Below, in pieces: positions 14,329 through 24,794 of a stretch of DNA of 64,000 nucleotides. The stretch comes from Phocaeicola plebeius DSM 17135. Its GTDB lineage: Bacteria; Bacteroidota; Bacteroidia; Bacteroidales; Bacteroidaceae. A model generated the notes under the pieces. It had not been told where the DNA came from. It searched no databases and saw only the letters and a program-made list of their open reading frames with translations. Position 1 is the first letter of the stretch; each line of letters begins with the position of its first letter. The translations under genes were made by a program, and so were the position numbers. Location of the stretch: positions 62,001 to 126,000 of the forward strand of contig NZ_DS990130.1 in NCBI RefSeq assembly GCF_000187895.1. The letters are read 5' to 3'.

Positions 14329-15279
14329 CTATTCTTCTGGGACCAGTGTATAAACCCTTATCCAGTCGACAAGGAAAGTGTGATCTTCCACATTTTTCAG
14401 TTCCTCATCCGTAGGGCTTAAACCTTTAACGGCCCTCCAGCTTTGGTCTTCCATATTTATTATGATGTCCATATCCTTAACCAACCCCGTGCCACCAGTG
14501 TAGTTGTTGGGATCAATAATATCCTTACCGCTTATAGTTCTGACGAGTTCTCCATCTACATAATATTCAAGTGTGAAAGGATCTTTCCAGAATACTCCAA
14601 CACGATGAAAATCATCGCGCCACAATGTTCCCTTGTCATCCTTATACCATGAACCTGAATCCTTTGGCTGATAATCCTTGAATGGCTGACGGATGAATAT
14701 GTGATGGCTTAAGTGAAGTCTGTCGGCACCATAACCTCCACCGTCTCTATCACCACCGTATGCCTCTATAATATCGATTTCCTGAGTATCATCAGGGCTA
14801 AGCATCCATACATCGGATGCCATGGTTGAATTTGAAAGTTTGGCGTATGCTTCTACATAAACCGGATATTTTACACGAGTCTTCGATGTAATACATCCTG
14901 TATAGGTTCCCGGGAGTTCCTTTGTGTTAGGTCCGCTTACAACTTTCTTTAGAGGGACATCTTCAGGACGGCTGGCTCTGATTTTAAGGAATCCGTCTGA
15001 AACGGAAACATGGTCTCTCTGCCATATTGTAGGAGCAGGCCCTGTCCAATGATTATGATAGAAATCAGTCCATTTGGCATAGAACTCTTTTCCTTTATCC
15101 TTTTCGTCAGCAATATAATTAAAGTCGTCCGACTGTGGATGAAGTTTCCACACCATACCGTCACCAGCATTAGCTGGTACAGGATAGATGTCCCACTCGT
15201 ATGATTTATTATTTAAATTTTCTGCTGCACATGCAAATTGCAACGATGCTAAACAAATAGTAAACAGTTTTCTCTTCAT
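14329..15279 (-). CDS. GH16 beta-agarase-like endo-hydrolase
   Basis: The 316-residue protein has a signal peptide (MKRKLFTICLASLQFACA) and the GH16 catalytic signature TQEIDIIEAYG, with nucleophile Glu167, Asp169 and acid/base Glu172. The surrounding VWMLSPDDTQEIDI is characteristic of beta-agarases rather than porphyranases. It should cut beta-1,4 bonds in agarose-like stretches, retaining the anomeric form. It is the last gene of a GH2-GH2-GH117-GH16 operon, 26 bases after GH117 and followed by a terminator. The fine specificity (agarose or porphyran) cannot be settled from sequence alone. It corresponds in position to the gene I remember as BACPLE_01670. Confidence 0.88.
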   Translation of the reverse strand: MKRKLFTICLASLQFACAAENLNNKSYEWDIYPVPANAGDGMVWKLHPQSDDFNYIADEKDKGKEFYAKWTDFYHNHWTGPAPTIWQRDHVSVSDGFLKIRASRPEDVPLKKVVSGPNTKELPGTYTGCITSKTRVKYPVYVEAYAKLSNSTMASDVWMLSPDDTQEIDIIEAYGGDRDGGGYGADRLHLSHHIFIRQPFKDYQPKDSGSWYKDDKGTLWRDDFHRVGVFWKDPFTLEYYVDGELVRTISGKDIIDPNNYTGGTGLVKDMDIIINMEDQSWRAVKGLSPTDEELKNVEDHTFLVDWIRVYTLVPEE

Positions 15280-15305
15280 GGTATCTTAATTTAAATTAGA
15301 ATAAT

Positions 15306-16514
15306 TTATTTACGTTCTTTTGATTCACCCTTAGCAGTATGTGTCTGCAATGTCCAAGTAGAAAATCTCATTATACTCTGGTAATCAGAACTGTTGTATA
15401 TATGAGTAAGACCCCATCTCAATATTTCGGTAGGTTCTTTTTCGGCATCTGCACTACGGTTCAGACCAATGGCATGTGGTGCACCCTTTACTACAGACAT
15501 TATCTCAAAGTTTATTCCGTCAGGCGACCACTGAAGTGTATTCTTTTCAGGACCATCGGTAGTAATAAGAGAAGCTATACCTCCTTTATAAGGCCAGACG
15601 CAGACTTCATGCCCACTGTTTGAAATAGGATTATATTCCGATTTCACATACGGACCCATAGGATTTTCAGCAATAGCCACACCGTGTTTGATTTCACGAC
15701 CACCCCATGTTATTTCTTCTCCCATACGTTCTCCTTTGTAATACATATAGAACTTACCATTATAAGGTATTATACACGGGTCGTGTACCTTATGACTGTC
15801 GAAATCGCCTTTCGATACAACCTTGAATCTGTTATCCTCATCGCCTTCCCATTCGCCGGTATCAGAAGGTTCCAGTACTGGCTTGTCTGTCTTGGTCCAC
15901 AGTCCTTCGGGGGAATCAGCACATGCCATACCGATAGTATTCTTAACACGGACTGTATAAGGAGATTTTACAGCCTGATAGCAAAGATAATACTTTCCTT
16001 TCCATTCCATTACCTCAGGAGTGAAAACAGAACGATCGTCGTAAGCACCCTTTTCACCACGCTTCACTGCAATTCCCTGCTCTTTCCATGTCAATCCATC
16101 CTTTGATGTGGCATACCATATATCGCATCTGTCCCACGGGAAAACCTTATCTTTCTCTATATCTCCAGCAAATCCCTGGGTAGGTCCATAGCTCTTTGAA
16201 TACCACACATAATATGTATCACCTATTTTCAGCATTGCACTCGGGTCTCTTCTTACTACGCCCTCTTCATAAGCAAGATCACCTTTAAGTGGTTCCATCT
16301 TATACTCAAAGAACCATTTATTGTCGTGATTTTCCCATTTCATGGCACGTTTCATAGCTGCACTTAACTTATTTCCCTTAGGTATTCCCAATGAATCGGC
16401 CTTACGCTCATCATAATTCTGAGTGTCGTCAACGGCAATAGTCTGTGTATTGCCTGTATTTCCGCATGCTGCCAATAGCGACATCATGCCGGCTGCAAAA
16501 ATAATTTTTCTCAT
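15306..16514 (-). CDS. GH117 alpha-1,3-(3,6-anhydro)-L-galactosidase
   Basis: The 402-residue lipoprotein (signal [17 protein letters not shown]) has a five-bladed propeller pattern. Residues match the published BpGH117 enzyme as I remember it: Asp90 in RRDPSAM, Asp245 in VHDPC and His302 in [10 protein letters not shown], where a histidine acts as general acid. GH117 removes 3,6-anhydro-L-galactose from the non-reducing end of neoagaro-oligosaccharides. It lies 8 bases after a GH2 gene in the same operon, which fits alternating exo-attack by GH117 and a beta-galactosidase in the periplasm. Confidence 0.93.
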   Translation of the reverse strand: MRKIIFAAGMMSLLAACGNTGNTQTIAVDDTQNYDERKADSLGIPKGNKLSAAMKRAMKWENHDNKWFFEYKMEPLKGDLAYEEGVVRRDPSAMLKIGDTYYVWYSKSYGPTQGFAGDIEKDKVFPWDRCDIWYATSKDGLTWKEQGIAVKRGEKGAYDDRSVFTPEVMEWKGKYYLCYQAVKSPYTVRVKNTIGMACADSPEGLWTKTDKPVLEPSDTGEWEGDEDNRFKVVSKGDFDSHKVHDPCIIPYNGKFYMYYKGERMGEEITWGGREIKHGVAIAENPMGPYVKSEYNPISNSGHEVCVWPYKGGIASLITTDGPEKNTLQWSPDGINFEIMSVVKGAPHAIGLNRSADAEKEPTEILRWGLTHIYNSSDYQSIMRFSTWTLQTHTAKGESKERK

Positions 16515-16522
16515 ACTAGACT

Positions 16523-19045
16523 TTATTTTATATTAATTGTTAGTTTATTCGACTGTAATTCACTTGTTTCTGCACTGATATTCAGTACCGATGTTTTTTC
16601 TGTTGACTGAAGCATCAGCATACATCTTCCCTGATATGTCATAATCTCCTTGCTTTGATATGGAGATACGTTCTTTACATTTCCATTGTCTATACCCAAC
16701 AGACGGTACTCTCCATCGATGTTGAACTTAAGCATCTGTTCTGTTGTCTTTACAGGATTACCTTTTTTGTCTGTAAGCTGGGCTGTGACATGCAGAACAT
16801 CCTTTCCATTTGCTGCGATACTTTGTTTGTCAACCGCTAGCAATATCGAATGTTCTTTGCCTGAAGTCCTTATAGCTGTAGTGGTATTACCTAACTTATT
16901 TTTTCCTTTTGCGGTAATAGTGCCAGGCTTGTACTGAACTGCCCATTTATAGATATGATCCTCAAAATCGTCTATATACTTCTTTCCCATCGACTTGCCG
17001 TTAACGAAAAGTTCCACTTCATCACAATTGGAATATATTTCTACTATTACCGAGTCACCTTTCTGATAATTCCAGTGAGAGTTTACATCATCCCAAACCC
17101 ATAATCTTCTATCCCATTCATGTCCTTTCTTATCAGTAAAGCCATCTTTTACCTGGAGATACGAAGATTTGTCTGGAGTCTGTGAATATATAGCAATAAA
17201 AGGCTTGTCAGTCCACAATGATTTCATCATGTCGTACGAAGGCTTCACATAGCCGCACATATCCAGGAGACCACATCCTATTGACTTTTGAGGCCATCTT
17301 GAAAGGCGGCTTCCACTTTCTCCCAGATAATCGACTCCTGTCCATATAAACATACCCGGAACGAAATCTCTTTCAATCACCGCCTTCCATTCGTGCCACT
17401 GACCAAGATTTTCTGTACCCATTATAGGTTTGTCAGGATAATTCTTCTTAGCATAATCATACATCACGCGTCTGTAGCTGAAACCAGCCACATCAAGTGC
17501 ATCGATATATCCTGTCTCAAAACTTATGGAAGGCAGGATGCAGTTGGCGGTAACCACTCGTGTAGTATCCATCTGGCGTGTCCATGCTGCTAATTTTTGC
17601 GCTGTACGACCAATGTCGTATGCTTGTTTAGGCTGGATTTTCCACATTTCTCTGATTTTTTCTTTAGAGTATGGAGGCTGGTTCCAGAAGTAATTACCGT
17701 TGGAATCGGCTCCAAAGAAACCTGTTGCCTCACGGCATCCGGTATAAGTCCATTCTATTTCATTACCTATACTCCACTGGAAGATACAGGCATGATTACG
17801 GCTTCTCCTCATTACGTTTTTCAAATCCCTTTCAGCCCATTCCTGGAAATGCTCACAATAACCATGAGTAGGATAGTCTTCTACCGTTTCCTTCATATTG
17901 AGCCTTTTATCTTTGGGATAATCCCACTCATCGAAGAACTCTTCCTGGACCAGAAGACCTATCTCATCGCACAAAGACAGAAACTCATCCGCTCCCGGAT
18001 TGTGCGAAAGGCGGATGGCGTTACATCCTCCTTCCTTAAGGGTTTTCAGACGTCGGTACCACACATCGCGTATCATTGCTGTGCCAACTATACCGGCATC
18101 ATGATGCAGGCATACTCCTTTTATCTTCATATTTTTTCCGTTAAGGAAGAAACCTTTGTCTGCATCAAAGTGGAATGTTCGTATACCGAACCTGACAGTG
18201 TTTTCAGAAATGACTTCATCGCCATTCTTAATACGGGTCTCGGCTGTATAGAGGACTGGTATCTCGACGCTCCACAAATCCGGCTGTTTTATCTCCGATA
18301 CGATGTCGATAATTTTCTCCTCACCAGCATTCAGTTTTATACTGAAGACCTCAAAGGCTGCGATATTGCCTTTATTATCTTTATACACTATCTCAACAAC
18401 AGCTGTTCTGGGTTCAGAGTAACTGTTGCGCACGGTAATTTGGTTGTTTACTTTAGCATATTTATCAGTAACCACGGGAGTAGTGACAAATGTTCCCCAA
18501 ACCGGAATATGCAGTCTGTCGGTTACAATCATTTTCACATCCCTGTATATACCTGAACCGGTGTACCATCTGCTGTCGGCATAATGGCTGTGGTCGACCC
18601 TTACAGTCATGCGGTTATCCTCATTGGGATTGAGATAGTCTGTGACATCAAAATAAAAAGGAGCATATCCCGAAAGATGATATCCAAGTTTTTTGCCATT
18701 TATCCAATACTCAGAATTATTATATACTCCATCGAACACTATATAGCATTTCTGATTTGCGCTGATTGTTGTGGGAAATGATTTGCTATACCATCCTATT
18801 CCTCCCTGAAGGAAAGCTACACACCCTTCGCCAGAGATGGAGTCGTAAGGCAGACCAACACTCCAGTCGTGTGGCAGGTTCACTTTCTTCCATTCATCAC
18901 CAGGGACATAAGAAGTATATGAATAATGAGCAGAATCTTTCAGTACGAATTTCCAATCTTTATTGAAATCAACATTTGAATCAGATGCTGAAACCTTTAG
19001 GGTTGATAATAGGATTATTAAAGCTAAAAGATTTTTATTTCTCAT
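16523..19045 (-). CDS. GH2 exo-beta-galactosidase-like enzyme
   Basis: The protein has about 840 residues with a signal peptide ([21 protein letters not shown]). I use this Met because the upstream in-frame residues add only a charged tail before the signal. It has the GH2 layout of an N-terminal jelly roll ([16 protein letters not shown]), an Ig-like domain, a TIM barrel with acid/base Glu in [11 protein letters not shown] and nucleophile Glu in [12 protein letters not shown], and C-terminal beta domains. It probably removes beta-linked galactose from agaro- or porphyro-oligosaccharides, working in turn with GH117. The start is 72 bases after the upstream GH2. Confidence 0.87.
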   Translation of the reverse strand: MRNKNLLALIILLSTLKVSASDSNVDFNKDWKFVLKDSAHYSYTSYVPGDEWKKVNLPHDWSVGLPYDSISGEGCVAFLQGGIGWYSKSFPTTISANQKCYIVFDGVYNNSEYWINGKKLGYHLSGYAPFYFDVTDYLNPNEDNRMTVRVDHSHYADSRWYTGSGIYRDVKMIVTDRLHIPVWGTFVTTPVVTDKYAKVNNQITVRNSYSEPRTAVVEIVYKDNKGNIAAFEVFSIKLNAGEEKIIDIVSEIKQPDLWSVEIPVLYTAETRIKNGDEVISENTVRFGIRTFHFDADKGFFLNGKNMKIKGVCLHHDAGIVGTAMIRDVWYRRLKTLKEGGCNAIRLSHNPGADEFLSLCDEIGLLVQEEFFDEWDYPKDKRLNMKETVEDYPTHGYCEHFQEWAERDLKNVMRRSRNHACIFQWSIGNEIEWTYTGCREATGFFGADSNGNYFWNQPPYSKEKIREMWKIQPKQAYDIGRTAQKLAAWTRQMDTTRVVTANCILPSISFETGYIDALDVAGFSYRRVMYDYAKKNYPDKPIMGTENLGQWHEWKAVIERDFVPGMFIWTGVDYLGESGSRLSRWPQKSIGCGLLDMCGYVKPSYDMMKSLWTDKPFIAIYSQTPDKSSYLQVKDGFTDKKGHEWDRRLWVWDDVNSHWNYQKGDSVIVEIYSNCDEVELFVNGKSMGKKYIDDFEDHIYKWAVQYKPGTITAKGKNKLGNTTTAIRTSGKEHSILLAVDKQSIAANGKDVLHVTAQLTDKKGNPVKTTEQMLKFNIDGEYRLLGIDNGNVKNVSPYQSKEIMTYQGRCMLMLQSTEKTSVLNISAETSELQSNKLTINIK

Positions 19046-19116
19046 AATCTTAGGTTTTACATGTTTTTTTGATGTCATAAAACTATATCTTTCACTTATA
19101 ATATATGAGGGGGATA

Positions 19117-21672
19117 TTAATGTGATATAGGGTGGGAAATCAGAATTTTACATCTGCCCTGTATTCCACCGTCACCTACAACCTTTACAAAGGATGTTCC
19201 TTTCTTCCCTCTTATGGTTCTCAGGACAAACAGACACTTTCCGTTATATGTCCTTACACTATTGTTTATGACGTTGATGTTCAAATCTTCTATCGAAGGC
19301 GATCCATTGTCAAGTCCGGCAAGTTCAAACTTGTCGTCGAGGATTATCCTCACATCCGAAGGTATATCGACTACTGTGTTTCCTTTTTTATCTTCAATGG
19401 ATACTTCTACATGGATAAGGTCATAACCGTTGTCGGTAGCTGTTTTGCGGTCGCAGTTCAGTGCCAGACGGCACGGCTTGCCGCTTGTGGACAAAGTGTC
19501 TTTCGACAATATTCTGTCGCCGTCCTTGCCTACCGCAAGGAGTGTTCCTTCCTTGTATGCCACCTTCCACATCAGTATATTATGCTCCATGAAATCGCTG
19601 CGTTTCTTTGTTCCCAACGATTTGCCGTTCAGAAACAGTTCCACTTCTGGGGCGTTGGTATATACCTGTACCAGTATGTCCTCGTCCCTGCGGTACTTCC
19701 ATTTATCGCGTGTGTCGTACCACTCCCAGCGTCTGATCCATCCCGGGCGTGGAGTGTAGGTGAAACTTCCGTCAGCATCCATCTTGAACTCGCTTTCTTT
19801 TTCAGGTATTGTTACAATATGGGTTTTCGGTGTGTCTTTCCACAGACATTCAAAGAAATGGCCACGCGCTGTCTTGTTGCCCACGAAATCGAAGAAAGAA
19901 CAGTCTCCACCCCTTGCAGGCCATGGACCGTTCTCGCCAAGATAGTCGAATCCTGTCCACACGAAGATGCCCGCTATGTACTTCTTGTCGGCCACGGCTG
20001 TCCATTCAAAGAGCTGACCAACATTCTCCGAACCGATAATAGGCTGATATGGATATAGCTTATGGTCGATTTCATAATATTTGTCTTTATAGTTATATCC
20101 CACTACATCAAGCACGTCTGTATATCCGGAGAGACGCGAAACTGACGGAACAACGACTCCTGAAGAGACGGGACGGGTAGTGTCCACATCCTTAACCCAA
20201 CCGGCAAGGACAGCGGCTGTTTCAGCCAAATCGTCTTTTCCTCCTGACAGACGGTTGAACTCTTTCAGTATAGACTTGTTGTCTGTTTCCGGGTCGCCCG
20301 TATGGATAAGCCCCTTGAACCCTTTATTGTCTTTGCTCGATGCCCAGTAATATGGATAGGTCCATTCTATTTCATTGCCTATACTCCAGAGTATCACGCA
20401 AGGATGATTTCTGTCTCGCCTGATGAACGACTTGAGGTCGTGCTCGGCATGCGTATCGAAGTATCTGGTATATCCTATTGATATGCTGTCGGGCGCATCT
20501 TCCTTAGCTCGCTCAGTAATCCACTTTTTCTTTGCTACCTTCCATTCGTCGATAAATTCATTCATTACAAGAAGTCCCAGACTGTCGCACATTTCCAGCA
20601 GACTTTCCGAATGCGGATTATGGGCTGTACGTATGGCATTGCAGCCTATGGAACGAAGTTTCAGAAGGCGTCGCAACAGGGCATCATCGTATGCGGCAAC
20701 ACCCATACATCCCAAGTCGTGGTGTATGTTCACTCCTTTTATTTTTACGGATTTTCCGTTTAGAAGGAAGCCTTCATCCGCATCGAATTTAATGTTGCGG
20801 ATACCAAATTTTGTTGTTTTCTTATCCATCACATATCCGTCAGAAGCAATCAGAGTAGTATGAAGCTCATACATCGAAGGCGTTTCAAGACTCCAGAGAT
20901 GACAATTCTCCAGTTCAACAGATGCAGTGAACTCATTGAAATCGCCTTTCAGGGCAACAAAATCATCGGAAACAGAAGCTATTGTCTTGCCGTCGTACAC
21001 TACTTCGTGCTTCACGGTGACTCCTTTTACACCTGTTCCAGCATTCTTCACCTCGCATACCACATTCACCATCGAACGGTTGCCTACCTGTGGTGTGGTA
21101 ACGAATATTCCGTCTGAAGGAATATAGAGCTCGTTTCTTAGAATAAGACTCACATTCCTGTATATACCGGCACCGACATACCATCTGCTGTCGGCATACG
21201 CTCTTCTGTCAACGCAGACAGTTATTGTATTCATCGAACCTTTTGGTTTCAGATATTGAGTAAGTTCATATTCAAATCCCACATATCCGTTAGGACGGAA
21301 TCCCAACAGATGCCCGTTTATCCAAACCTTTGAGTTATTATATACACCTTCGAAATGAATGAACACTTTTTTCCCATTCATATCATCCGAGGTGAGAAAA
21401 TTCTTCATGTAAATCCCCACACCGCCAGGCAGAAAACCATTGCTTCCGGCTGTCTGAGTCTTGGTATATCCTTCGCTGATACTCCAGTCGTGAGGCAGAC
21501 ACACATCCTCCCACTTTATATCTGGACTCAGGAACAAAGTGTCCTGAGGCACGAAGCCTGCTGGTTTGCTGAATTTCCAATCGAAGTTGAAATCCACTTT
21601 AGTGGAGGTTCCGGCATAACAGAATCCGGACAGAAAGATAGTTAAGACTGTGATAATGTTTTTTATGGTCAT
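19117..21672 (-). CDS. GH2 exo-beta-galactosidase-like enzyme (first gene of operon)
   Basis: The 851-residue protein has a signal peptide (MTIKNIITVLTIFLSGFCYA). Domain order is as in its downstream neighbour: jelly roll (INGHLLGFRPNGYVGF), Ig-like domain, barrel with acid/base Glu in [15 protein letters not shown] and nucleophile Glu in IGSENVGQLFEW, then C-terminal Ig-like domains. The two GH2 proteins share fold and motifs but differ clearly in sequence, so they probably act on different ends (for example sulfated or non-sulfated, or methylated). It is led by a consensus promoter at 21699-21728 and begins the four-gene operon. Confidence 0.87.
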   Translation of the reverse strand: MTIKNIITVLTIFLSGFCYAGTSTKVDFNFDWKFSKPAGFVPQDTLFLSPDIKWEDVCLPHDWSISEGYTKTQTAGSNGFLPGGVGIYMKNFLTSDDMNGKKVFIHFEGVYNNSKVWINGHLLGFRPNGYVGFEYELTQYLKPKGSMNTITVCVDRRAYADSRWYVGAGIYRNVSLILRNELYIPSDGIFVTTPQVGNRSMVNVVCEVKNAGTGVKGVTVKHEVVYDGKTIASVSDDFVALKGDFNEFTASVELENCHLWSLETPSMYELHTTLIASDGYVMDKKTTKFGIRNIKFDADEGFLLNGKSVKIKGVNIHHDLGCMGVAAYDDALLRRLLKLRSIGCNAIRTAHNPHSESLLEMCDSLGLLVMNEFIDEWKVAKKKWITERAKEDAPDSISIGYTRYFDTHAEHDLKSFIRRDRNHPCVILWSIGNEIEWTYPYYWASSKDNKGFKGLIHTGDPETDNKSILKEFNRLSGGKDDLAETAAVLAGWVKDVDTTRPVSSGVVVPSVSRLSGYTDVLDVVGYNYKDKYYEIDHKLYPYQPIIGSENVGQLFEWTAVADKKYIAGIFVWTGFDYLGENGPWPARGGDCSFFDFVGNKTARGHFFECLWKDTPKTHIVTIPEKESEFKMDADGSFTYTPRPGWIRRWEWYDTRDKWKYRRDEDILVQVYTNAPEVELFLNGKSLGTKKRSDFMEHNILMWKVAYKEGTLLAVGKDGDRILSKDTLSTSGKPCRLALNCDRKTATDNGYDLIHVEVSIEDKKGNTVVDIPSDVRIILDDKFELAGLDNGSPSIEDLNINVINNSVRTYNGKCLFVLRTIRGKKGTSFVKVVGDGGIQGRCKILISHPISH

Positions 21673-21698
21673 ATCGATTTTCAGATTAATATTAATGA

Positions 21699-21728
21699 CA
21701 AAAATAATTTCAAAAGTGTAAAAACAAA
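21699..21728 (-). promoter_or_regulatory. Promoter of the GH2-GH2-GH117-GH16 operon
   Basis: On the minus strand TTTG (21725-21728) is followed after 18 bases by TATTTTTG (21699-21706). The start of transcription is expected near 21692, 20 bases before the GH2 ATG. No palindrome of the GGTAAAATTTTACC type is present here, unlike other cargo promoters. The -33 box lies in the T-run of the preceding terminator. Confidence 0.6.
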
Positions 21729-21767
21729 AAAACTCTCCATTTATATTTCAGATATCAACGGAGAGTT
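21722..21767 (-). terminator. Terminator of the L-galactose operon
   Basis: ACTCTCC (21732-21738) pairs with GGAGAGT (21760-21766). On the minus strand a long T-run follows. It lies 26 bases after the altronate dehydratase stop codon and ends the seven-gene catabolic operon. Confidence 0.82.
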
Positions 21768-21792
21768 TCATCATTTAAAAAAATAAAACATT

Positions 21793-23280
21793 TTATAAAG
21801 TTACTCCTTGCTTAAGGATAGCTATTTCCCGGTATCCCTTCTTTTCGTTCAGTGCCTGCTTTCCGCTTGCCACTTCCACCACAAAGTCTATAAAACGTCT
21901 GCTTAAAGATTCCATGCTTTCTCCCTCTACCAGAGTTCCGGCATTGAAATCAATCCACGTATGTTTCTGCTCGTACAGCGGTGTGTTGGTCGATACCTTC
22001 ACGGTTGGAACGAATGTTCCGAACGGTGTTCCTCGACCTGTTGTGAACAGTACGATATGGCATCCGGCAGAAGCAAGAGCCGTACTTGCCACAAGGTCGT
22101 TGCCCGGTGCGCTCAACAGATTAAGTCCGTGTGTTGTGACACGGTCGCCATATTTCAGAACATCCTCCACCATCGAGCTTCCCGACTTCTGTGTACATCC
22201 CAATGATTTCTCCTCAAGTGTAGAAATACCTCCCGCCTTGTTTCCCGGCGAAGGATTTTCATATATAGGCTGGTCATTGCAGATGAAGTAGTTCTTGAAG
22301 TCGTTTATCATGGTCACTGTATCGTCGAATATCTCCTGCGTACGGCAACGGTTCATGAGCAGTGTCTCGGCTCCGAACATTTCAGGTACCTCCGTGAGGA
22401 CTGTTGTCCCACCCTGGGCAACAAGATAGTCAGAGAACACCCCAAGCATCGGATTGGCCGTGATACCGGACAGTCCGTCAGACCCGCCGCACTTGAGTCC
22501 TATACGCAGTTTTGACAGGGGGACATCAGTCCGCTTGTCTTCCCTGGCTATGGCATACATCTCACGAAGAAGTTTCATACCCTCTTCTATCTCATCATCT
22601 ACTTTCTGAGAAACAAGGAAACGGATCCTTTGGGTATCATAGTCACCTATAAACTCGCGAAAGGCATCAGGCTGGTTGTTCTCACAGCCAAGACCTACGA
22701 CAAGGACAGCTCCGGCATTGGGATGAAGGACCATGTCGCGCAATATCTTACGGGTATTCTCATGGTCGTCACCCAACTGCGAGCATCCGTAGTTATGAGG
22801 GAAAGATATAATGGAGTCAACCCCCTCGCAATCTGTTTCCTTGCGAAGCTGTTCGGCCAACTGGTTTGCTATTCCGTTCACGCAACCCACCGTAGGGATA
22901 ATCCATATCTCATTACGTATGCCGGCTTCTCCGTTGGCACGCAAATATCCTTTGAATGTACGGTTCTCGTTCGAAAAAGTCTGTTTCTCGAACTTCGGAG
23001 TGTAAGTATATGTACTCAGACCGGAAAGGTTAGTCTTAACAGTTTTCTCGTTCAGCAGATGTCCTTTCCTGACTTCTTTCACAGTGTGCGATATAGGGAA
23101 ACCGTATTTTATCACCATATCACCTTCTGCAAAATCCTTCAAGGCAATCTTATGACCGGCAGGTATATCCTCAGCCAGTTCTATAAAATTGCCGTTTACC
23201 TCTATTATAGTACCCTTGGACAATGGGTGCAGTGCCACAGCCACATTGTCCGCAGGGTTTATCTGGATATATTCAGTCAT
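21793..23280 (-). CDS. uxaA: Altronate dehydratase
   Basis: The 495-residue protein has both parts of UxaA: an N-terminal SAF domain (about residues 8-90) and the large catalytic domain with HNYGCSQLGDDHENT, VGLGCENNQ, CGGSDGLSGITANP and TGRGTPFGT. It dehydrates D-altronate to 2-keto-3-deoxy-D-gluconate. It is the last gene of an operon that contains no hexuronate isomerase, so altronate must come from another source. With the neighbouring dehydrogenases the source is most simply L-galactose, through L-galactonate and tagaturonate. The gap to uxaB is 42 bases. Confidence 0.92.
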   Translation of the reverse strand: MTEYIQINPADNVAVALHPLSKGTIIEVNGNFIELAEDIPAGHKIALKDFAEGDMVIKYGFPISHTVKEVRKGHLLNEKTVKTNLSGLSTYTYTPKFEKQTFSNENRTFKGYLRANGEAGIRNEIWIIPTVGCVNGIANQLAEQLRKETDCEGVDSIISFPHNYGCSQLGDDHENTRKILRDMVLHPNAGAVLVVGLGCENNQPDAFREFIGDYDTQRIRFLVSQKVDDEIEEGMKLLREMYAIAREDKRTDVPLSKLRIGLKCGGSDGLSGITANPMLGVFSDYLVAQGGTTVLTEVPEMFGAETLLMNRCRTQEIFDDTVTMINDFKNYFICNDQPIYENPSPGNKAGGISTLEEKSLGCTQKSGSSMVEDVLKYGDRVTTHGLNLLSAPGNDLVASTALASAGCHIVLFTTGRGTPFGTFVPTVKVSTNTPLYEQKHTWIDFNAGTLVEGESMESLSRRFIDFVVEVASGKQALNEKKGYREIAILKQGVTL

Positions 23281-23322
23281 AACAAACTAACATTTATAAA
23301 TTGAAGAATACAGGTAGAAGTA

Positions 23323-24765
23323 TCAATCTACAAGGTCTTTTACTGTCTGAAGCATTTCTTCGCTCTGGATTTTGTTGATATAGTAAATTACACGGTCTGC
23401 CAGTCCCGGGATGGTATTAAGGTCTTCACCCCAGATGGAAGTATCGGCGAGAACTGTCTTCACAAGATTTTCTACCGAGCCATCGTTCCACAAACTTGTA
23501 AGCATCGCCATGATTTCCGGTGCATCGTTAGGAACTATCTCTACACCATCGGCACGCTTTCCACCTTTGTAGTATACTATGATGGCTGCAAGACCGAGGA
23601 CGAGTCCTTCAGGAAGAACACCCTTGCGTTTCAGATATTCCTTCACTCCCGGAAGGTCGCGTGTGGCATACTTAGGGAATGAGTTAAGCATGATTGATGT
23701 CACCTGATGATCCACGAAAGGATTGTTGAAACGTTCAAGAACGTCATCTGCAAACTTCTTAAGTTCTTCTTTCGGTAAGTTAAGGGTTTCCATCAGCTCG
23801 TCGAACATCACACGTTTGATGAACTTACCTATCACCTCATGCCGGCAAGCATCTCTCACGATATTGACGCCCGAAAGGAATGCCACCGGCGACAATACAG
23901 TGTGAGGACCGTTCAGGAGAGTCACCTTGCGTTCATGATATGGCTCCTCCGACGGGACGAACAGAACGTTCAGCCCCGCCTTGTTTGCAGGAAATTCTTC
24001 GGCAACCGATTCCGGTGCTTCGATTACCCACAGGTGAAAAGCCTCACCCTGTACAACTAAATTGTCATCAAAGTCTAGTTTAGTTTTTATGTTATCTATG
24101 TCTTTACGAGGGAATCCCGGTACGATGCGGTCCACCAGTGTGGCATATACACCACATACTGTTTCAAACCATGACTTGAACTCTTCACCAAGGTTCCACA
24201 ATTCAATATACTGATAGATTGTTTCCTTCAGTTTGTGACCGTTGAGGAAGATAAGCTCGCATGGGAAGATGATAAGTCCTTTCGACTTGTCGCCGTTGAA
24301 ATGTTTGAATCTGTGATAAAGCAACTGTGTCAGCTTGCCCGGATAAGAGTTTGCAGGAGCATCTTCGAGCTTGCACGACGGATCGAAGTTGATACCTGCT
24401 TCAGTAGTGTTCGAGATTACGAATCTCATCTCAGGCTGTTCTGCCAGTGCCATGAAATCATTATACTGGCTATATGGATTCAGGGCACGGCTGATGACAT
24501 CAATCATTCTGAATGAGTTCACCACCTCGCCATTGTTAAGTCCCTGAAGATTGACATGATAAAGACAGTCCTGAGCATTGAGGGCATCAACCATACCTTT
24601 ATCTATAGGTTGCACCACAACAACACTGCTGTTGAAATCTGTCTTTTCATTCATATTCGAGATAATCCAGTCAACGAACGCACGAAGGAAATTGCCTTCA
24701 CCAAACTGTATGATACGTTCCGGACGTACTGCCTTTACTGCAGTCTTATTATTTAAAGCTTTCAT
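23323..24765 (-). CDS. uxaB: Tagaturonate reductase (altronate oxidoreductase)
   Basis: The 480-residue protein of the mannitol dehydrogenase family has an N-terminal NAD-binding region (RIIQFGEGNFLRAFVDWI) and the catalytic Lys/Asn/His region around LLNGPHTVLSPVAFLSG. Length and sequence fit UxaB, which interconverts D-tagaturonate and D-altronate with NADH. It lies between L-galactonate-type dehydrogenase and altronate dehydratase genes, with gaps of 29 and 42 bases. Here it would reduce the tagaturonate made from L-galactonate. Confidence 0.9.
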   Translation of the reverse strand: MKALNNKTAVKAVRPERIIQFGEGNFLRAFVDWIISNMNEKTDFNSSVVVVQPIDKGMVDALNAQDCLYHVNLQGLNNGEVVNSFRMIDVISRALNPYSQYNDFMALAEQPEMRFVISNTTEAGINFDPSCKLEDAPANSYPGKLTQLLYHRFKHFNGDKSKGLIIFPCELIFLNGHKLKETIYQYIELWNLGEEFKSWFETVCGVYATLVDRIVPGFPRKDIDNIKTKLDFDDNLVVQGEAFHLWVIEAPESVAEEFPANKAGLNVLFVPSEEPYHERKVTLLNGPHTVLSPVAFLSGVNIVRDACRHEVIGKFIKRVMFDELMETLNLPKEELKKFADDVLERFNNPFVDHQVTSIMLNSFPKYATRDLPGVKEYLKRKGVLPEGLVLGLAAIIVYYKGGKRADGVEIVPNDAPEIMAMLTSLWNDGSVENLVKTVLADTSIWGEDLNTIPGLADRVIYYINKIQSEEMLQTVKDLVD

Positions 24766-24794
24766 TGTAATGTCAAAAATTAAAATTGATAAAA

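Noticed and set aside
17597..18556. 319-codon plus-strand frame inside the GH2 gene
   Set aside because: It is a shadow of a strongly conserved GH2 enzyme on the other strand, without any family features.
19101..19135. HTCS-type operator between the two GH2 genes (GGGGGATATTAATG)
   Set aside because: There is a G-run with AT-rich sequence, but no second arm and no -7 box at the distance seen at the other four sites.
19132..20058. 308-codon plus-strand frame inside the second GH2 gene
   Set aside because: It is antisense to the GH2 C-terminal half, with random composition and no start signal.
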